DNA of 64,000 nt from an uncultured Clostridia bacterium (GCA_947585795.1 CANPXG010000002.1:1-64000), one strand, 5' to 3'; positions 23,643 through 34,080 are shown, counted from the stretch's first letter. Translations and numbers: made by a program. The notes: generated from the letters alone by a model not told the origin.

Positions 23643-25991
23643 ATGAAGAAATTTTTTGCGGCGGTTATGGGAACGGTGCTTGTTCTCATATTGTCATGCG
23701 GTATTACCGCGTGCGCCGAGGAATATAAGCTCACGCTCCTTCAGGAGGGCGGACTTCCGCACCCATACTGTTCGGAAAACGAACCTGACGGAATAAGGGA
23801 CAAAATAAAGGACGCGCTGACAAATTCGCGGACCGCCTTTGAGGTGTATGCGTCGGACATGAGCGCCGACGAGCTTGCGAGGACGTATGAGGATGTCATA
23901 AACCATTCCCCGAAACTGTATTACGTGACAGGCACGGTGGATATAGAGGAAACGGACGGCGGATACATGATCACTCCGTCGTATAAAAATGATGATATTA
24001 CGCTTTCGTCTATCTCCGACCAAAGCTCAATGAGTAAAGCGATCGACGATATTTTGGCGCAGGTAAAGCCCGGTATGAGCGATGTGGAAAAAATACTTGC
24101 CGTGCACGATTACATAGTGCTTAATTACGAGTACGATTTGACGTACAGCATATATGACGATGAAGAATTCTTCCGTAATAAGAGAGGCGTATGTCAAGCG
24201 TATACTATGGCGTTCGGAGCTATAATGGACGAACTGAATATAAAATGGGAGTATGTGATCAGCGACGCGATGGATCACGCGTGGAATATGGTGTATCTGG
24301 ACGGTGAGTGGTATCATGTCGACGTTACATGGGACGATCCGGTAAACGATACATACGGTTATGTAAGGCATGAGTTTTTATTGCTGAGCGATGATGCAAT
24401 ATCTGACGATGCGCATGAACATCACGATTGGGAAACAGGCGACTATTGGGAATCTCAGTCCGTCTTAAGAGCGACATCTACCAAGTATGACGATTACTTT
24501 TGGTCGTATATATACGAGCCTATGCAGTATTATAACGGCAGCTGGTATTTGTGTAGCGATTGGTGGAACGAGAATATACCGCAGGGATTAAGCAAGTATG
24601 ATTTCTCCACGGGCGATTTTGAAACTCTGATAAACGAGGACATCAGAAAAGTGAATATATATAATAATTATATTTATTTTCTGTGTGAAGACATCGTATA
24701 CATGTCGCCCTTAAACGATCCGACAGCGTGCGTGTCGATTACGGAGTTTGCCATGCCCGACAAATGCAACGGCGTACATATCGGAGATGGTCACCTGTAT
24801 TACGCGATAGCCGAAGATGAATATTATATGCAGCGCGGCGACACATTTGACGGAAAAGCATTATATGATGACTATTACGATTACCGTAAACTTTACAGTA
24901 TAGATTTAACACAGTACAAATATAACGAGCTTGCTCCTTCATGGAACCTTGACGAGGAAAGCGGCACTCTTACCGTATCGGTCAAATCGGGTATAATTCC
25001 CGATTACGGATATATGAATGCTCCGTGGAAAGACCGCGCAGATGAAGTAAAGGAGATCGTAATAGAAGAGGGCGTAAAGGAAATAGGTAATAACGCGTTT
25101 GCGAATATGACAAACGTAAAGAAACTATCTCTGCCGAGTACGCTTGAGGTAATAGGAGATAGAGCGTTTGAATACTACAGCTCGCTAAAAATGATCACTA
25201 TCCCCGACAATGTTACCGATATAGGCAAGAGAGCGTTTCAGTATTGCTACGGTTTGGTTCTTTTGAAGATCGGAGAAAACGTTACCCATATCGGCGAATA
25301 TGCATTCTCCGACTGCGAAAGCCTAAAGTGTATAACCATTGGTAAAAACATAAAAGATATAGAGAGATACGCGTTTGCGTACAACTATAATATTTCCGAT
25401 GTGTTCTATTCCGGCAGCGAACAGGATTTTGAGGAAATCGGCATAGGATATAGTAACAAATACCTGATTGGGGCTAATATCACATACGGTTACAAAGCTC
25501 CGATACTGACGCGCGTGTTTGAGGAGGGCGATGACCTTATAATTTTTGAACTGCAGAGCAATGAAGCCGTCCTCGGTGAACCGATTCCGTGCAGTCTGAA
25601 GATTTGTTCAAGCAGCGGCTTGGAAAATTATTCCTACGCGCAGTACATTTATGACACTGATGCGTTTAAAATTGATAACGGAACGGTTTACGCTTTGCGC
25701 AAGGGAAAGGAAAATATCAGCGTCAAAGTTGGAGATGAAACGGTATCCTTTGATTTGTATATCGGCGAAAGAAAAAACAAGGATATGCGTGTTTACTTAA
25801 GTGAGGGACTTTTTCCTTTCGTTGCCTCATACGACGCGAACGGGGCGTTACTGAAACTGACGCCGCTGGACGCGGAAAAACTGAATGATACGGGCATAGA
25901 GTATATGGATTACGGCGGCAAGAGCAAATTTATGGTTTGGGACGGAGGCTTCTCCGCGATGAAACCGGCGGGAAGCACCGTTGACCTGTAG
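23643..25991 (+). CDS. Secreted transglutaminase-like and BspA-type leucine-rich-repeat protein
   Basis: A 782-aa exported protein. The N terminus (1-26) is a signal peptide, possibly lipoprotein type because GITAC offers a lipobox. A transglutaminase/protease-like core has the full triad: Cys in RGVCQAY (about 184), His in DAMDHAWNM (about 211), Asp in YHVDVTWDD (about 226). A long region with many Tyr residues follows (about 260-440), then BspA-type leucine-rich repeats (LRR_5; IGNNAFANMTNVKKLSLP, IGDRAFEYYSSLKMITIP and two more, about 470-600). The last 70 residues resemble a module also found in the two pectin enzymes of this window, ending KFMVWDGGFSAMKP. Function is unknown; peptide or surface processing is plausible. 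It follows dapF by 15 bases. Confidence 0.8.
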   Translation: MKKFFAAVMGTVLVLILSCGITACAEEYKLTLLQEGGLPHPYCSENEPDGIRDKIKDALTNSRTAFEVYASDMSADELARTYEDVINHSPKLYYVTGTVDIEETDGGYMITPSYKNDDITLSSISDQSSMSKAIDDILAQVKPGMSDVEKILAVHDYIVLNYEYDLTYSIYDDEEFFRNKRGVCQAYTMAFGAIMDELNIKWEYVISDAMDHAWNMVYLDGEWYHVDVTWDDPVNDTYGYVRHEFLLLSDDAISDDAHEHHDWETGDYWESQSVLRATSTKYDDYFWSYIYEPMQYYNGSWYLCSDWWNENIPQGLSKYDFSTGDFETLINEDIRKVNIYNNYIYFLCEDIVYMSPLNDPTACVSITEFAMPDKCNGVHIGDGHLYYAIAEDEYYMQRGDTFDGKALYDDYYDYRKLYSIDLTQYKYNELAPSWNLDEESGTLTVSVKSGIIPDYGYMNAPWKDRADEVKEIVIEEGVKEIGNNAFANMTNVKKLSLPSTLEVIGDRAFEYYSSLKMITIPDNVTDIGKRAFQYCYGLVLLKIGENVTHIGEYAFSDCESLKCITIGKNIKDIERYAFAYNYNISDVFYSGSEQDFEEIGIGYSNKYLIGANITYGYKAPILTRVFEEGDDLIIFELQSNEAVLGEPIPCSLKICSSSGLENYSYAQYIYDTDAFKIDNGTVYALRKGKENISVKVGDETVSFDLYIGERKNKDMRVYLSEGLFPFVASYDANGALLKLTPLDAEKLNDTGIEYMDYGGKSKFMVWDGGFSAMKPAGSTVDL

Positions 25992-26077
25992 GAAAGCTCA
26001 GCGGCGACGGATCGCGAGAAATCGTCCCTACGTCAACATATCACGATGAAATATAATATAAAAAAGGAGAAATAACA

Positions 26078-27289
26078 ATGGCAAAGATAAACGACAATTA
26101 CTTAAAGCTCCCGGGAGCGTACCTGTTTTCGACGGTAGCGCGCAAGGCGGCGGAGTTCGCCGAGGCGCACCCCGACAGAGAGCTTATCAAAATGAGCATA
26201 GGCGACGTAACGAAGCCTCTTGCACCCGCGGTTATCGAGGCGATGCACAAGGCGGTCGACGAAATGGGCACAGCCGAGGGCTTTCGCGGTTACGGTCCCG
26301 AACAGGGCTACGACTTCTTACGCAATAAAATCGTTGAAAAGGACTACAAGGCGAGAGGCATAGACCTTGAACCCGACGAGGTATTTATCTCCGACGGCGC
26401 GAAGTCCGACTGCGGCAACATCGGCGACATCTTCTCGGTAGACAACAAGGTCGCCGTATGCGATCCCGTCTACCCCGTGTACGTTGACACAAACGCGATG
26501 GCGGGACGCGCGGGCGACTACGTCGGCGAGCACTGGAATAACCTTTACTACATGCCCTGCACCGAGGAAAACGGCTTTATGCCCGAACTCCCGAAGGAGA
26601 AGGTCGATATAATTTACCTCTGCTTCCCGAACAACCCCACGGGCGTTGCGGCGACGAGAGAACAGCTTAAGCCGTGGATAGAGTACGCGAAGCAAAACGG
26701 CGCGGTAATACTTTACGACAGCGCGTACGAGGCGTTTATCACAAACCCTGACGTTCCCCACAGCATATACGAGATCGAGGGCGCAAAGGAAGTCGCGATT
26801 GAGTTTAGGAGTTTCTCCAAGACCGCAGGCTTTACGGGTACGCGCTGCGCGTACACCGTTGTGCCGCACACGCTTAAAATTGACGGTACGGAGCTCAACT
26901 CGCTTTGGAACCGCCGCCAGTGCACAAAATTTAACGGCGTGCCTTACGTAATCCAGCGTGCAGCCGAGGCGGTTTACAGCGAGGACGGTCAGCGTGAGAC
27001 GAAGGAAGCGATCGCTTACTACCTCGAAAACGCGAAGATTATCCGCGCGGCGCTCACCGAGGCGGGTCTTACCGTATACGGCGGCGAGAACGCGCCTTAC
27101 ATATGGGCAAAAACACCCGGCGGCTTAAAATCATGGGAATTTTTTGACAAGATCCTCGACGAAGCCGGCGTTGTAACGACACCGGGAAGCGGTTTCGGAC
27201 CAAGCGGCGAGGGCTTTGTAAGACTTACGGCATTCTCAACAAAGGAAAATACCATAAAGGCAATGGAAAAAATCAAGGCAATTTTGTAA
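26078..27289 (+). CDS. dapL: LL-diaminopimelate aminotransferase
   Basis: PLP enzyme that makes LL-DAP directly from tetrahydrodipicolinate, bypassing the succinylase or acetylase routes. The 403-aa protein is of family length and has [52 protein letters not shown], and the PLP lysine in [24 protein letters not shown] precedes the ATG. Its product is the substrate of DapF encoded 2.5 kb upstream. The 86 bases before it contain a short imperfect palindrome (GGATCGCGAGAAATCGTCC) and nothing else identifiable. Confidence 0.96.
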   Translation: MAKINDNYLKLPGAYLFSTVARKAAEFAEAHPDRELIKMSIGDVTKPLAPAVIEAMHKAVDEMGTAEGFRGYGPEQGYDFLRNKIVEKDYKARGIDLEPDEVFISDGAKSDCGNIGDIFSVDNKVAVCDPVYPVYVDTNAMAGRAGDYVGEHWNNLYYMPCTEENGFMPELPKEKVDIIYLCFPNNPTGVAATREQLKPWIEYAKQNGAVILYDSAYEAFITNPDVPHSIYEIEGAKEVAIEFRSFSKTAGFTGTRCAYTVVPHTLKIDGTELNSLWNRRQCTKFNGVPYVIQRAAEAVYSEDGQRETKEAIAYYLENAKIIRAALTEAGLTVYGGENAPYIWAKTPGGLKSWEFFDKILDEAGVVTTPGSGFGPSGEGFVRLTAFSTKENTIKAMEKIKAIL

Positions 27290-27343
27290 AATATCTCAGT
27301 AGACATACGAATGTTACTGTGATAAAATTTATATGATGAAACA

Positions 27344-27536
27344 AAGGCGTTTCAATCGAAAATGTTATAATGGTTTAAATAGGCGGGACGTCGAGGGCGC
27401 CGTCCCGTACGAACGATATTGTAGGGGCTGGCATTTTGCTACGGCATATGAGCAAAGCTCTATGCCTACCACACGCGAGCGTGTGGTTCACCTCGACAGC
27501 CCGTGACCGTGTAACATATTCCGATTGAAGCGCCTT
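27344..27536. repeat. 24-bp imperfect inverted repeat enclosing dispersed repeat copy B
   Basis: AAGGCGTTTCAATCG (27344-27358) is complementary to 27522-27536 with one G-U, and the pairing continues inward through AATGTTA with TAACAT (27512-27517). The interior, about 135 bp, contains the GGGACGTCGAGGGCGCCGTCCC palindrome and the two-hairpin repeat. A TTATTTTTT tract follows the right arm. It could be a miniature element with terminal inverted repeats, or a dapL terminator whose loop received the repeat. Confidence 0.6.
27384..27494. repeat. Dispersed two-hairpin repeat, copy B
   Basis: Contains GGGACGTCGAGG...CGTCCCGTAC, identical to 39778-39803, and then TACGGCAT...ATGCCTACCACACGCGAGCGTGTGGTTCACCTC (in two parts) equivalent to copies A and C. 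Here the first hairpin reads GGCAT/ATGCC where the others read GGCGT/ACGCC, a compensated change. Confidence 0.7.
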
Positions 27537-27565
27537 ATTTTTTAAAAGCGCCTGCGGCGGAGAGC

Positions 27566-27716
27566 ACGAGGGGAACCCCTCGTTTGTAATCTGACGACAT
27601 GCGCGTCAGATTACATCAAAATCAAAAAAGTTTCCTTGGGAACTTTTTTGATAACACAATAATAAGATGACTTGAAAGCGTAGCTTTCAAGTGGCGTGCG
27701 GACGCGCACGCCTTTT
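27566..27716 (+). promoter_or_regulatory. Hairpin-rich leader of gltB
   Basis: Five perfect or near-perfect hairpins stand in a row: 27566-27573/27576-27583, 27586-27596/27604-27614 (11 bp), 27624-27635/27638-27649 (A-run and T-run flanks), 27670-27679/27683-27692 (10 bp) and 27693-27700/27705-27712 followed by TTTT. The last two are terminator- or ribosome-site-masking candidates just 20-60 bases before the gltB start. No gene is present in 27290-27734. Regulation of gltB by this leader is inference. Confidence 0.5.
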
Positions 27717-27734
27717 GGGAAAGGATTGAGGTAA

Positions 27735-30700
27735 ATGGACTACAACGGACTACCTGAAAAACAAGGTCTTTACGATCCGCAGTTTGAGCACGACGCTTGC
27801 GGCATAGGCTTTATCGCCAACATAAAGGGTAAAACCTCACACAAAATAATAGACCGGGCGATACAGATTTTAAAGAACCTTGCTCACCGAGGCGGCGTGG
27901 GCAGCGAGCCGGACACGGGCGACGGCGCGGGCATACTTATTCAAATGCCGCACGCGTTTATGAAAAAGGTATGTAAAAACGAGGGCATTAAGCTCCCGAA
28001 AAAGGGCGACTACGGTGTCGGCATGCTGTTTCTCTCACCTGACGAGGACACACGCGGGGAAAGCCTTGCAAAGCTCACCGACATAATAAACCGCGAAAAA
28101 CAGACACTCCTCGGCATACGCGAGGTACCCGTGTACGAGGTATGTATCGGCAACAGCGCGCGAGAGGCAATGCCGCACATAGTACAGGTATTTATCGGCA
28201 AAGGCAGCGAAATGAGCGCGGACGACTTTGAAAGACGCTTATACGTAATAGGCAAGATCGCGGAAAAGGAAATACGCAAAAGCGGCAGCGACAACTACTT
28301 CTACTTCGCTTCACTCTCCGCCCGCACGCTCGTCTACAAGGGCATGCTCACGCCCGACCAGGTAAACGAATTTTACCTCGACCTAAAGGACGTGGACATG
28401 GAAACCGCGATCGCGCTCGTGCACTCACGTTTCTCGACGAACACGTTCCCGTCGTGGGAGAGAGCGCACCCGAACAGATACATAATCCACAACGGCGAGA
28501 TAAACACCATACGCGGCAACGTAAACTGGGTAAAGGCGCGTGAGAGAATGTTCGCCACGCCCGAGTTTGAGGGCGACATGGACAAAATACTCCCCGTAAT
28601 AAACGAGGACGGCTCCGACAGCGCGATGATCGACAACTACCTGCAATTCCTCCACCTCTCGGGCTTCTCACTTCCGCGCGCGGTAATGATGACGATACCC
28701 GAACCGTGGGAGAACAACACGGACATGGATCCCGAGATGAGGGCGTTTTACGAGTACCACTCCTGCATAACCGAGCCGTGGGACGGACCGGCGGCTGTCG
28801 CTTTTACGGACGGACGCTACGTCGGCGCGACGCTCGATCGAAACGGACTTCGCCCCGCGCGTTACTATCTTACCGACGACGGTATGATAATACTCTCGTC
28901 CGAGGTAGGTGTGACTGACGTTCAGCAATCTACAATAATAAAGAAGGAACGTCTGCACCCGGGCAAAATGCTCCTCATAGACACGGAGGAGGGCAAAATC
29001 ATTTCCGACGAGGAAATAAAGAGGTACGAGGCGCGCCATAAGCCGTACAGCAAGTGGGTAAAAAAGACGCTCGTAGAGCTTGAGGATCTGCCCGCAGAAA
29101 CGAAAAACAACGGCGACACGTGGCATGACCTTGTACGCCGCTTAAAAGAGGCTACGAACGGCGCGGCGGAGCACCTTATGCTCAAGCACTTCATCGCGCT
29201 CGAAAACATGTTCGTGAACCGTGAGAACGGCGAGGACACTCTGCCGCTTCTGACGCGTCAGAAGATATTCGGCTACACGTGGGAGGAGGTAAACACGACG
29301 ATAAAATCCATCGTCGAAAACGCGGACGATCCTATAGGCGCGATGGGCACGGATATACCGCTTGCGGTACTCTCCGAAAAGCCGCAGCTTCTTTATAACT
29401 ACTTCAAGCAGCTTTTTGCGCAGGTCACGAACCCGCCTATAGACGCGATACGCGAACAGATAGTAACGTCCACGTACACGCTTTTCGGCTGTGAACAGAA
29501 CCTCCTCACATCGTCGGAGCTCAACTGCCGCAAGGTAAGGGCACTGAGCCCGCTGCTCACGAACGAGGAGCTTAAAAAGCTGCGCTGCATCGACCTTGAG
29601 GGCTTTAAGTCGATAACGATACCGTCGCTGTTTAACAAAAATCAGGAAAACGATATGGAAACGGCTATGGAAACCATATTCGAGGCGGCGGATATAGCGA
29701 TAGAGAACGGTTACAACATCATAATTCTTTCCGACAAGGGCGCGGACAGAAACAAAGCTCCGATACCGGCGCTGCTCGTCGCCTCGGGCTTGCACCACCA
29801 CCTTATAAGACGCGGCACGCGTATGAAGGTGTCGATAGTGCTCGAGTCGGGCGAACCGCGTGAGGTACACCATTTCGCATGCCTCATAGGCTACGGCGTG
29901 AACGGCGTGAACCCGTACATGGCATACGAGGCGATAGGCGAGCTCGTGGACGAAAAGCTGTTAAGCTGCACGCTTGAAGAGGGCGTTAAGCGCTACAACA
30001 AGGCTTGCACGAAGGGTATTGTGAAGGTAATGTCAAAAATGGGCATATCCACGATACAGTCGTATCAGGGCGCGCAGATATTCGAGGCGCTGGGCATCGC
30101 TCAGAGCGTTGTCGAAAAGTACTTTACGGGTACGACGACGCGTATCGGCGGCATCGGCTTGGAGCATATACAAAAAGAGGTGCTTATGCGCCACGCCGAA
30201 GCGTTTGACAAGGTAACGGGCAAAAAGGCGCTAAAAACGGGCGGCGAGTACAAGTGGAGAGCCAAGGGCGAGTACCACATGTTCAACCCCGAAAGTATAT
30301 ACAAGCTCCAAATGGCGTGCCGTACCGGCAATTACAAGCTGTACAAGGAGTACGCGCGCGAAATGGACGAACACCAACAGCACCAATGCACGATACGCGG
30401 TATGCTTGACATAAAGACAATAGACAAACCTATCGCGATAGATAAGGTGGAGAGCGTCGAGAGCATAGTAAAGCGCTTTAAGACGGGCGCGATGTCATAC
30501 GGCTCGATAAGCCGCGAGGCGCACGAGTGCCTTGCCATAGCGATGAACCGCCTCGGCGGCAAGTCGAACAGCGGCGAGGGCGGCGAGGATCCCGAGCGCT
30601 ACATACCCGACGAAAACGGCGACAGCCGTTCGAGCGCGATCAAACAGGTCGCGTCGGGACGCTTCGGCGTACATATCCACTACTTGCAGAACGCGAAGGA

Positions 30701-32426
30701 AATACAAATAAAAATGGCGCAGGGCGCGAAGCCGGGCGAGGGCGGACATCTGCCGGGCGGCAAGGTGTATCCGTGGATCGCGAAGGCAAGACACTCCACG
30801 CCGGGCGTGGGACTTATCTCACCCCCGCCGCACCACGACATATATTCAATAGAAGATTTGGCGCAGCTTATCCACGACCTCAAGAACGCCAACCGTGACG
30901 CGCGCGTTACGGTAAAGCTCGTTTCCGAGGCGGGTGTCGGCACTATCGCCGTCGGCGTCGCGAAGGGACGCGCCGACGTAATACTCGTGTCGGGCTACGA
31001 CGGCGGCACGGGCGCGGCTCCCAAGACGAGCGTAAGACACGCGGGACTTCCGTGGGAGCTCGGCGTGGCGGAGGCGCATCAGGCACTGCTTATGAACAAC
31101 CTCCGCAACAGAGTTGTAATAGAAACCGACGGTAAGCTCCTTACCGGACGCGACGTGGCAGTCGCGGCGCTTTTGGGCGCGGAGGAATTTGGCTTTGCCA
31201 CGGGACCTTTGATCGCGGTAGGCTGTGTAATGATGCGAGTATGTAACCTCGACACGTGTCCCGTCGGTGTCGCGACACAAAGCCCGAAGCTTCGGAAGCG
31301 TTTTTGCGGCAAACCGGAGTACGTCGAGAACTTTATGCGCTTTATCGCGCAGGACCTGCGCGAATGGATGGCTAAAATCGGCGTAAAGACCGTGGACGAA
31401 ATGATAGGTCACGTTGAAAGACTGAGCCAAAAAACGGTGGAGAACAATTGGAAGGCGAAAGAGGTCGATCTATCGTCGCTCCTGTACCAGCCGAAGATAT
31501 GCTCCAACGACTATGAGCGTTACCATAACGTCATGCAGGACCACGAGCTCTACAAGACGCTCGACATGAACACGCTCCTTAAGCTTTGCGAGCCGGCGAT
31601 AAACGGCGGCAAGAAGATAGAGGCGAAGCTTGAGATAACTAACATAAACCGCGTCACGGGCACGATCTTATCGTCTGAGATCGCCCGCGCGCACGGCGAG
31701 GCGGGACTTCCCGAGGACAGCATAAAGCTCAACTTTGTCGGCAGCGCCGGACAGAGCTTCGGCGCGTTCCTTGCTCCGGGCGTGACGATGAAGCTTGAGG
31801 GCGACAGCAACGACTACATCGGAAAAGGCTTGTCGGGCGGAAAAATAATCGTGGTACCGCCCAAGGAGGCAAAATTCGACGCGGGCGAAAACGTTATCAT
31901 CGGCAACGTCGCGTTCTACGGCGCGATAAAGGGCGAAGCGTACATACGCGGCAACGCCGGCGAACGTTTTTGCGTCCGCAACAGCGGCATGAGCGCCGTC
32001 GTCGAGGGTATAGGCGACCACGGCTGTGAGTACATGACGGGCGGATGCGTCGCCGTAATAGGCAAGACGGGCAGAAACTTCGCCGCGGGCATGTCTGGCG
32101 GCATAGCCTACATCTACAATAAAGACGGCGCGCTCGAGAAAAACTGCAACAAGGAGCTTGTAAACTGTGAAACGCTTACGCAAAAGGACGCGGACACATT
32201 AAAGGAAATGCTTAAAAAGCACTTAAAGTACACCGACAGCACTGCCGCGCGCGATATACTTGAAAGCTGGGACGAGGAATCGAAGTATTTCGTGAAGGTA
32301 ATACCCAACGACTACAAAAAGGTTATAACGGTTCTCAGCGAGGAACTGGAAAAGGGTACCGACCGTGACGAGGCGATGCTTATCGCGTTCGAGAACGTAA
32401 CGGGCAAAAAAGTAGAAATTGCATAG
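27735..32426 (+). CDS. gltB: Glutamate synthase large subunit
   Basis: Transfers the amide of glutamine to 2-oxoglutarate, giving two glutamates; completes the GS-GOGAT cycle with glnA. The 1563-aa protein has the full set of domains: an N-terminal class II amidotransferase whose nucleophile Cys lies in HDACGIGFIA (about residue 22, implying removal of a propeptide), a central domain, the FMN-binding synthase domain (VSGYDGGTGAAPKTS), the 3Fe-4S cysteines in CVMMRVCNLDTCPVG (about 1160) and the C-terminal GXGXG beta-helix domain. The ribosome site GAGG is at 27728-27731. It is cotranscribed with gltD, 17 bases downstream. Confidence 0.97.
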   Translation: MDYNGLPEKQGLYDPQFEHDACGIGFIANIKGKTSHKIIDRAIQILKNLAHRGGVGSEPDTGDGAGILIQMPHAFMKKVCKNEGIKLPKKGDYGVGMLFLSPDEDTRGESLAKLTDIINREKQTLLGIREVPVYEVCIGNSAREAMPHIVQVFIGKGSEMSADDFERRLYVIGKIAEKEIRKSGSDNYFYFASLSARTLVYKGMLTPDQVNEFYLDLKDVDMETAIALVHSRFSTNTFPSWERAHPNRYIIHNGEINTIRGNVNWVKARERMFATPEFEGDMDKILPVINEDGSDSAMIDNYLQFLHLSGFSLPRAVMMTIPEPWENNTDMDPEMRAFYEYHSCITEPWDGPAAVAFTDGRYVGATLDRNGLRPARYYLTDDGMIILSSEVGVTDVQQSTIIKKERLHPGKMLLIDTEEGKIISDEEIKRYEARHKPYSKWVKKTLVELEDLPAETKNNGDTWHDLVRRLKEATNGAAEHLMLKHFIALENMFVNRENGEDTLPLLTRQKIFGYTWEEVNTTIKSIVENADDPIGAMGTDIPLAVLSEKPQLLYNYFKQLFAQVTNPPIDAIREQIVTSTYTLFGCEQNLLTSSELNCRKVRALSPLLTNEELKKLRCIDLEGFKSITIPSLFNKNQENDMETAMETIFEAADIAIENGYNIIILSDKGADRNKAPIPALLVASGLHHHLIRRGTRMKVSIVLESGEPREVHHFACLIGYGVNGVNPYMAYEAIGELVDEKLLSCTLEEGVKRYNKACTKGIVKVMSKMGISTIQSYQGAQIFEALGIAQSVVEKYFTGTTTRIGGIGLEHIQKEVLMRHAEAFDKVTGKKALKTGGEYKWRAKGEYHMFNPESIYKLQMACRTGNYKLYKEYAREMDEHQQHQCTIRGMLDIKTIDKPIAIDKVESVESIVKRFKTGAMSYGSISREAHECLAIAMNRLGGKSNSGEGGEDPERYIPDENGDSRSSAIKQVASGRFGVHIHYLQNAKEIQIKMAQGAKPGEGGHLPGGKVYPWIAKARHSTPGVGLISPPPHHDIYSIEDLAQLIHDLKNANRDARVTVKLVSEAGVGTIAVGVAKGRADVILVSGYDGGTGAAPKTSVRHAGLPWELGVAEAHQALLMNNLRNRVVIETDGKLLTGRDVAVAALLGAEEFGFATGPLIAVGCVMMRVCNLDTCPVGVATQSPKLRKRFCGKPEYVENFMRFIAQDLREWMAKIGVKTVDEMIGHVERLSQKTVENNWKAKEVDLSSLLYQPKICSNDYERYHNVMQDHELYKTLDMNTLLKLCEPAINGGKKIEAKLEITNINRVTGTILSSEIARAHGEAGLPEDSIKLNFVGSAGQSFGAFLAPGVTMKLEGDSNDYIGKGLSGGKIIVVPPKEAKFDAGENVIIGNVAFYGAIKGEAYIRGNAGERFCVRNSGMSAVVEGIGDHGCEYMTGGCVAVIGKTGRNFAAGMSGGIAYIYNKDGALEKNCNKELVNCETLTQKDADTLKEMLKKHLKYTDSTAARDILESWDEESKYFVKVIPNDYKKVITVLSEELEKGTDRDEAMLIAFENVTGKKVEIA

Positions 32427-32443
32427 AAGAGGAGGAAAGTATA

Positions 32444-33898
32444 ATGGGAAAACCGACAGGATTTTTGGAATATGATAGGCAGCTTCCCGAGGACAGACCT
32501 CCGAAGGAAAGAATAAAGGACTGGGACGAATTTCACACCCACTTCGACTTGGAGAAACTGCGCCTGCAGGGCGCGCGCTGCATGGACTGCGGCATACCGT
32601 TCTGCCACGCGGGCGTACAGGTCGGACGCACGTCGATAGGCTGCCCCTTAAACAACCTCATACCGGAGTGGAACGACCTCGTGTACCGAGGCGACATTGA
32701 CGAGGCGTACAGACGCTTATCGCTCACGAACAACTTCCCCGAATTTACGGGACGCGTATGCCCCGCGCTTTGCGAGGGCTCATGCACGCTCGGCATGCAC
32801 GATCCGCCCGTGACGGTCAGAAACATCGAATGCCACATAATAGACACGATGTTCGCGGAAGGGAAGGTCAAGGTACGCATACCGGAAAAATCCACCGAAA
32901 AACGCGTCGCCGTAGTCGGCAGCGGACCTTCGGGACTCGCCTGCGCCGACCAGCTCAACCAAATGGGACACCGCGTAACTGTATTTGAACGCGCGGACAG
33001 AGCCGGCGGACTACTCATGTACGGCATACCGAACATGAAACTCGACAAATCCGTCGTACAACGGCGTATAGACCTAATGCAAAAAGAAGGCGTAACGTTC
33101 CGCCTAAACTCCGAGATAGGCAAAAACTACCCCGCTGTCAAACTCGTGAACGAATTTGACGCGGTAGTACTATGCACCGGCGCGGCGAACCCGCGCCCAC
33201 TCACCGCGCCCGGCGCGGACTTAAAAGGCGTACACTACGCCGTCGACTTCCTCAAGGCAAACACAAAAAGCCTTTTGGACAGCAACCTCGAGGACAGAAA
33301 GTACATAAGCGCCGAGGGCAAAAACGTGATCGTAATAGGCGGCGGCGACACCGGCACCGACTGCGTCGGCACCTCCATCCGCCACGGCTGCAAAAGCGTC
33401 ACACAACTCGAGATCATGCCGGAACTGTCGGAGCACCGCCTACCGACCAACCCATGGCCCGAATGGCCCAGGATCAAAAAAACGGACTACGGACAAGAGG
33501 AAGCGATCGACCTCTACGCCCGCGATCCACGCGAATACACGACGACGGTAACGAAAATCGAGGGCGACGAAAAAGGACGCGTCAAGGCGGTACACACCGT
33601 ACAAGTCGACTGGACGACGGGCGCGCCCGTACCGATAGCGGGCACGGAACAAGTACGCGCCTGCGAGCTTGTACTGATCGCGATGGGCTTTTTGGGACCC
33701 GAGCAGCAGCTGCTGACACAGCTCACGCTCGACACGGACGCGCGCAGCAACATACTTGCGAGCGAGGACGATTACAAGACGAGTCTGCGCGGCGTATTTG
33801 CGGCGGGCGACTGTCGCAGGGGGCAGAGTCTTGTTGTATGGGCGATACGCGAGGGACGGCGTGCCGCCGACGCTGTCGACGCGTACTTAATGAAATAA
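32444..33898 (+). CDS. gltD: Glutamate synthase small subunit
   Basis: NADPH-dependent electron-donating subunit of GOGAT, 484 aa. N-terminal cysteines for two 4Fe-4S clusters appear in CMDCGIPFC, CPLNN and CPALCEGSC. An FAD-binding Rossmann motif VVGSGPSGLACADQL and an NADPH motif VIGGGDTGTDCVG follow, with AAGDCRRGQSLVVWAI near the end. A very good ribosome site (GAGGAGG) precedes the ATG. Downstream no plus-strand terminator is seen before the minus-strand tRNA-Leu unit. Confidence 0.97.
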   Translation: MGKPTGFLEYDRQLPEDRPPKERIKDWDEFHTHFDLEKLRLQGARCMDCGIPFCHAGVQVGRTSIGCPLNNLIPEWNDLVYRGDIDEAYRRLSLTNNFPEFTGRVCPALCEGSCTLGMHDPPVTVRNIECHIIDTMFAEGKVKVRIPEKSTEKRVAVVGSGPSGLACADQLNQMGHRVTVFERADRAGGLLMYGIPNMKLDKSVVQRRIDLMQKEGVTFRLNSEIGKNYPAVKLVNEFDAVVLCTGAANPRPLTAPGADLKGVHYAVDFLKANTKSLLDSNLEDRKYISAEGKNVIVIGGGDTGTDCVGTSIRHGCKSVTQLEIMPELSEHRLPTNPWPEWPRIKKTDYGQEEAIDLYARDPREYTTTVTKIEGDEKGRVKAVHTVQVDWTTGAPVPIAGTEQVRACELVLIAMGFLGPEQQLLTQLTLDTDARSNILASEDDYKTSLRGVFAAGDCRRGQSLVVWAIREGRRAADAVDAYLMK

Positions 33899-33942
33899 CA
33901 AAATCTATATTCTATACATAAAAAGACGTCGGCGCGAACGTT

Positions 33943-33963
33943 AAAAAATGCGCCGAAGGCGCA
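33943..33963 (-). terminator. Distal minus-strand terminator after tRNA-Leu
   Basis: Stem 33949-33954/33958-33963 with GAA/TTC loop; on the minus strand it is followed by six T residues (33943-33948). It is a second terminator about 60 bases past the first one and may also stop antisense transcription into gltD. Confidence 0.6.
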
Positions 33964-34024
33964 CCCCGTACGAAGCCCAAAGCGAAGCGACGGCTTCGGA
34001 CGGAAGAGGAGCACCGTGCGGCAT

Positions 34025-34055
34025 AAAAAAGAATCCTTTGTAAAACAAAGGATTC
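34025..34055 (-). terminator. tRNA-Leu terminator
   Basis: Perfect 10-bp stem (34031-34040/34046-34055) with a TTTTA loop and, on the minus strand, a six-T tail, 26 bases after the tRNA 3' end. Confidence 0.9.
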
Positions 34056-34080
34056 GTAAAACTGCCGCACGAGTGCGACG

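Noticed and set aside
26000..26030. A further copy of the dispersed repeat before dapL
   Set aside because: It has a GGATCG...CGTCC palindrome of similar style but does not contain the two-hairpin core, so I did not count it.
33899..34080. A gene between gltD and tRNA-Leu
   Set aside because: Only terminator hairpins and short palindromes are seen; the open frames are minus-strand shadows across the tRNA.
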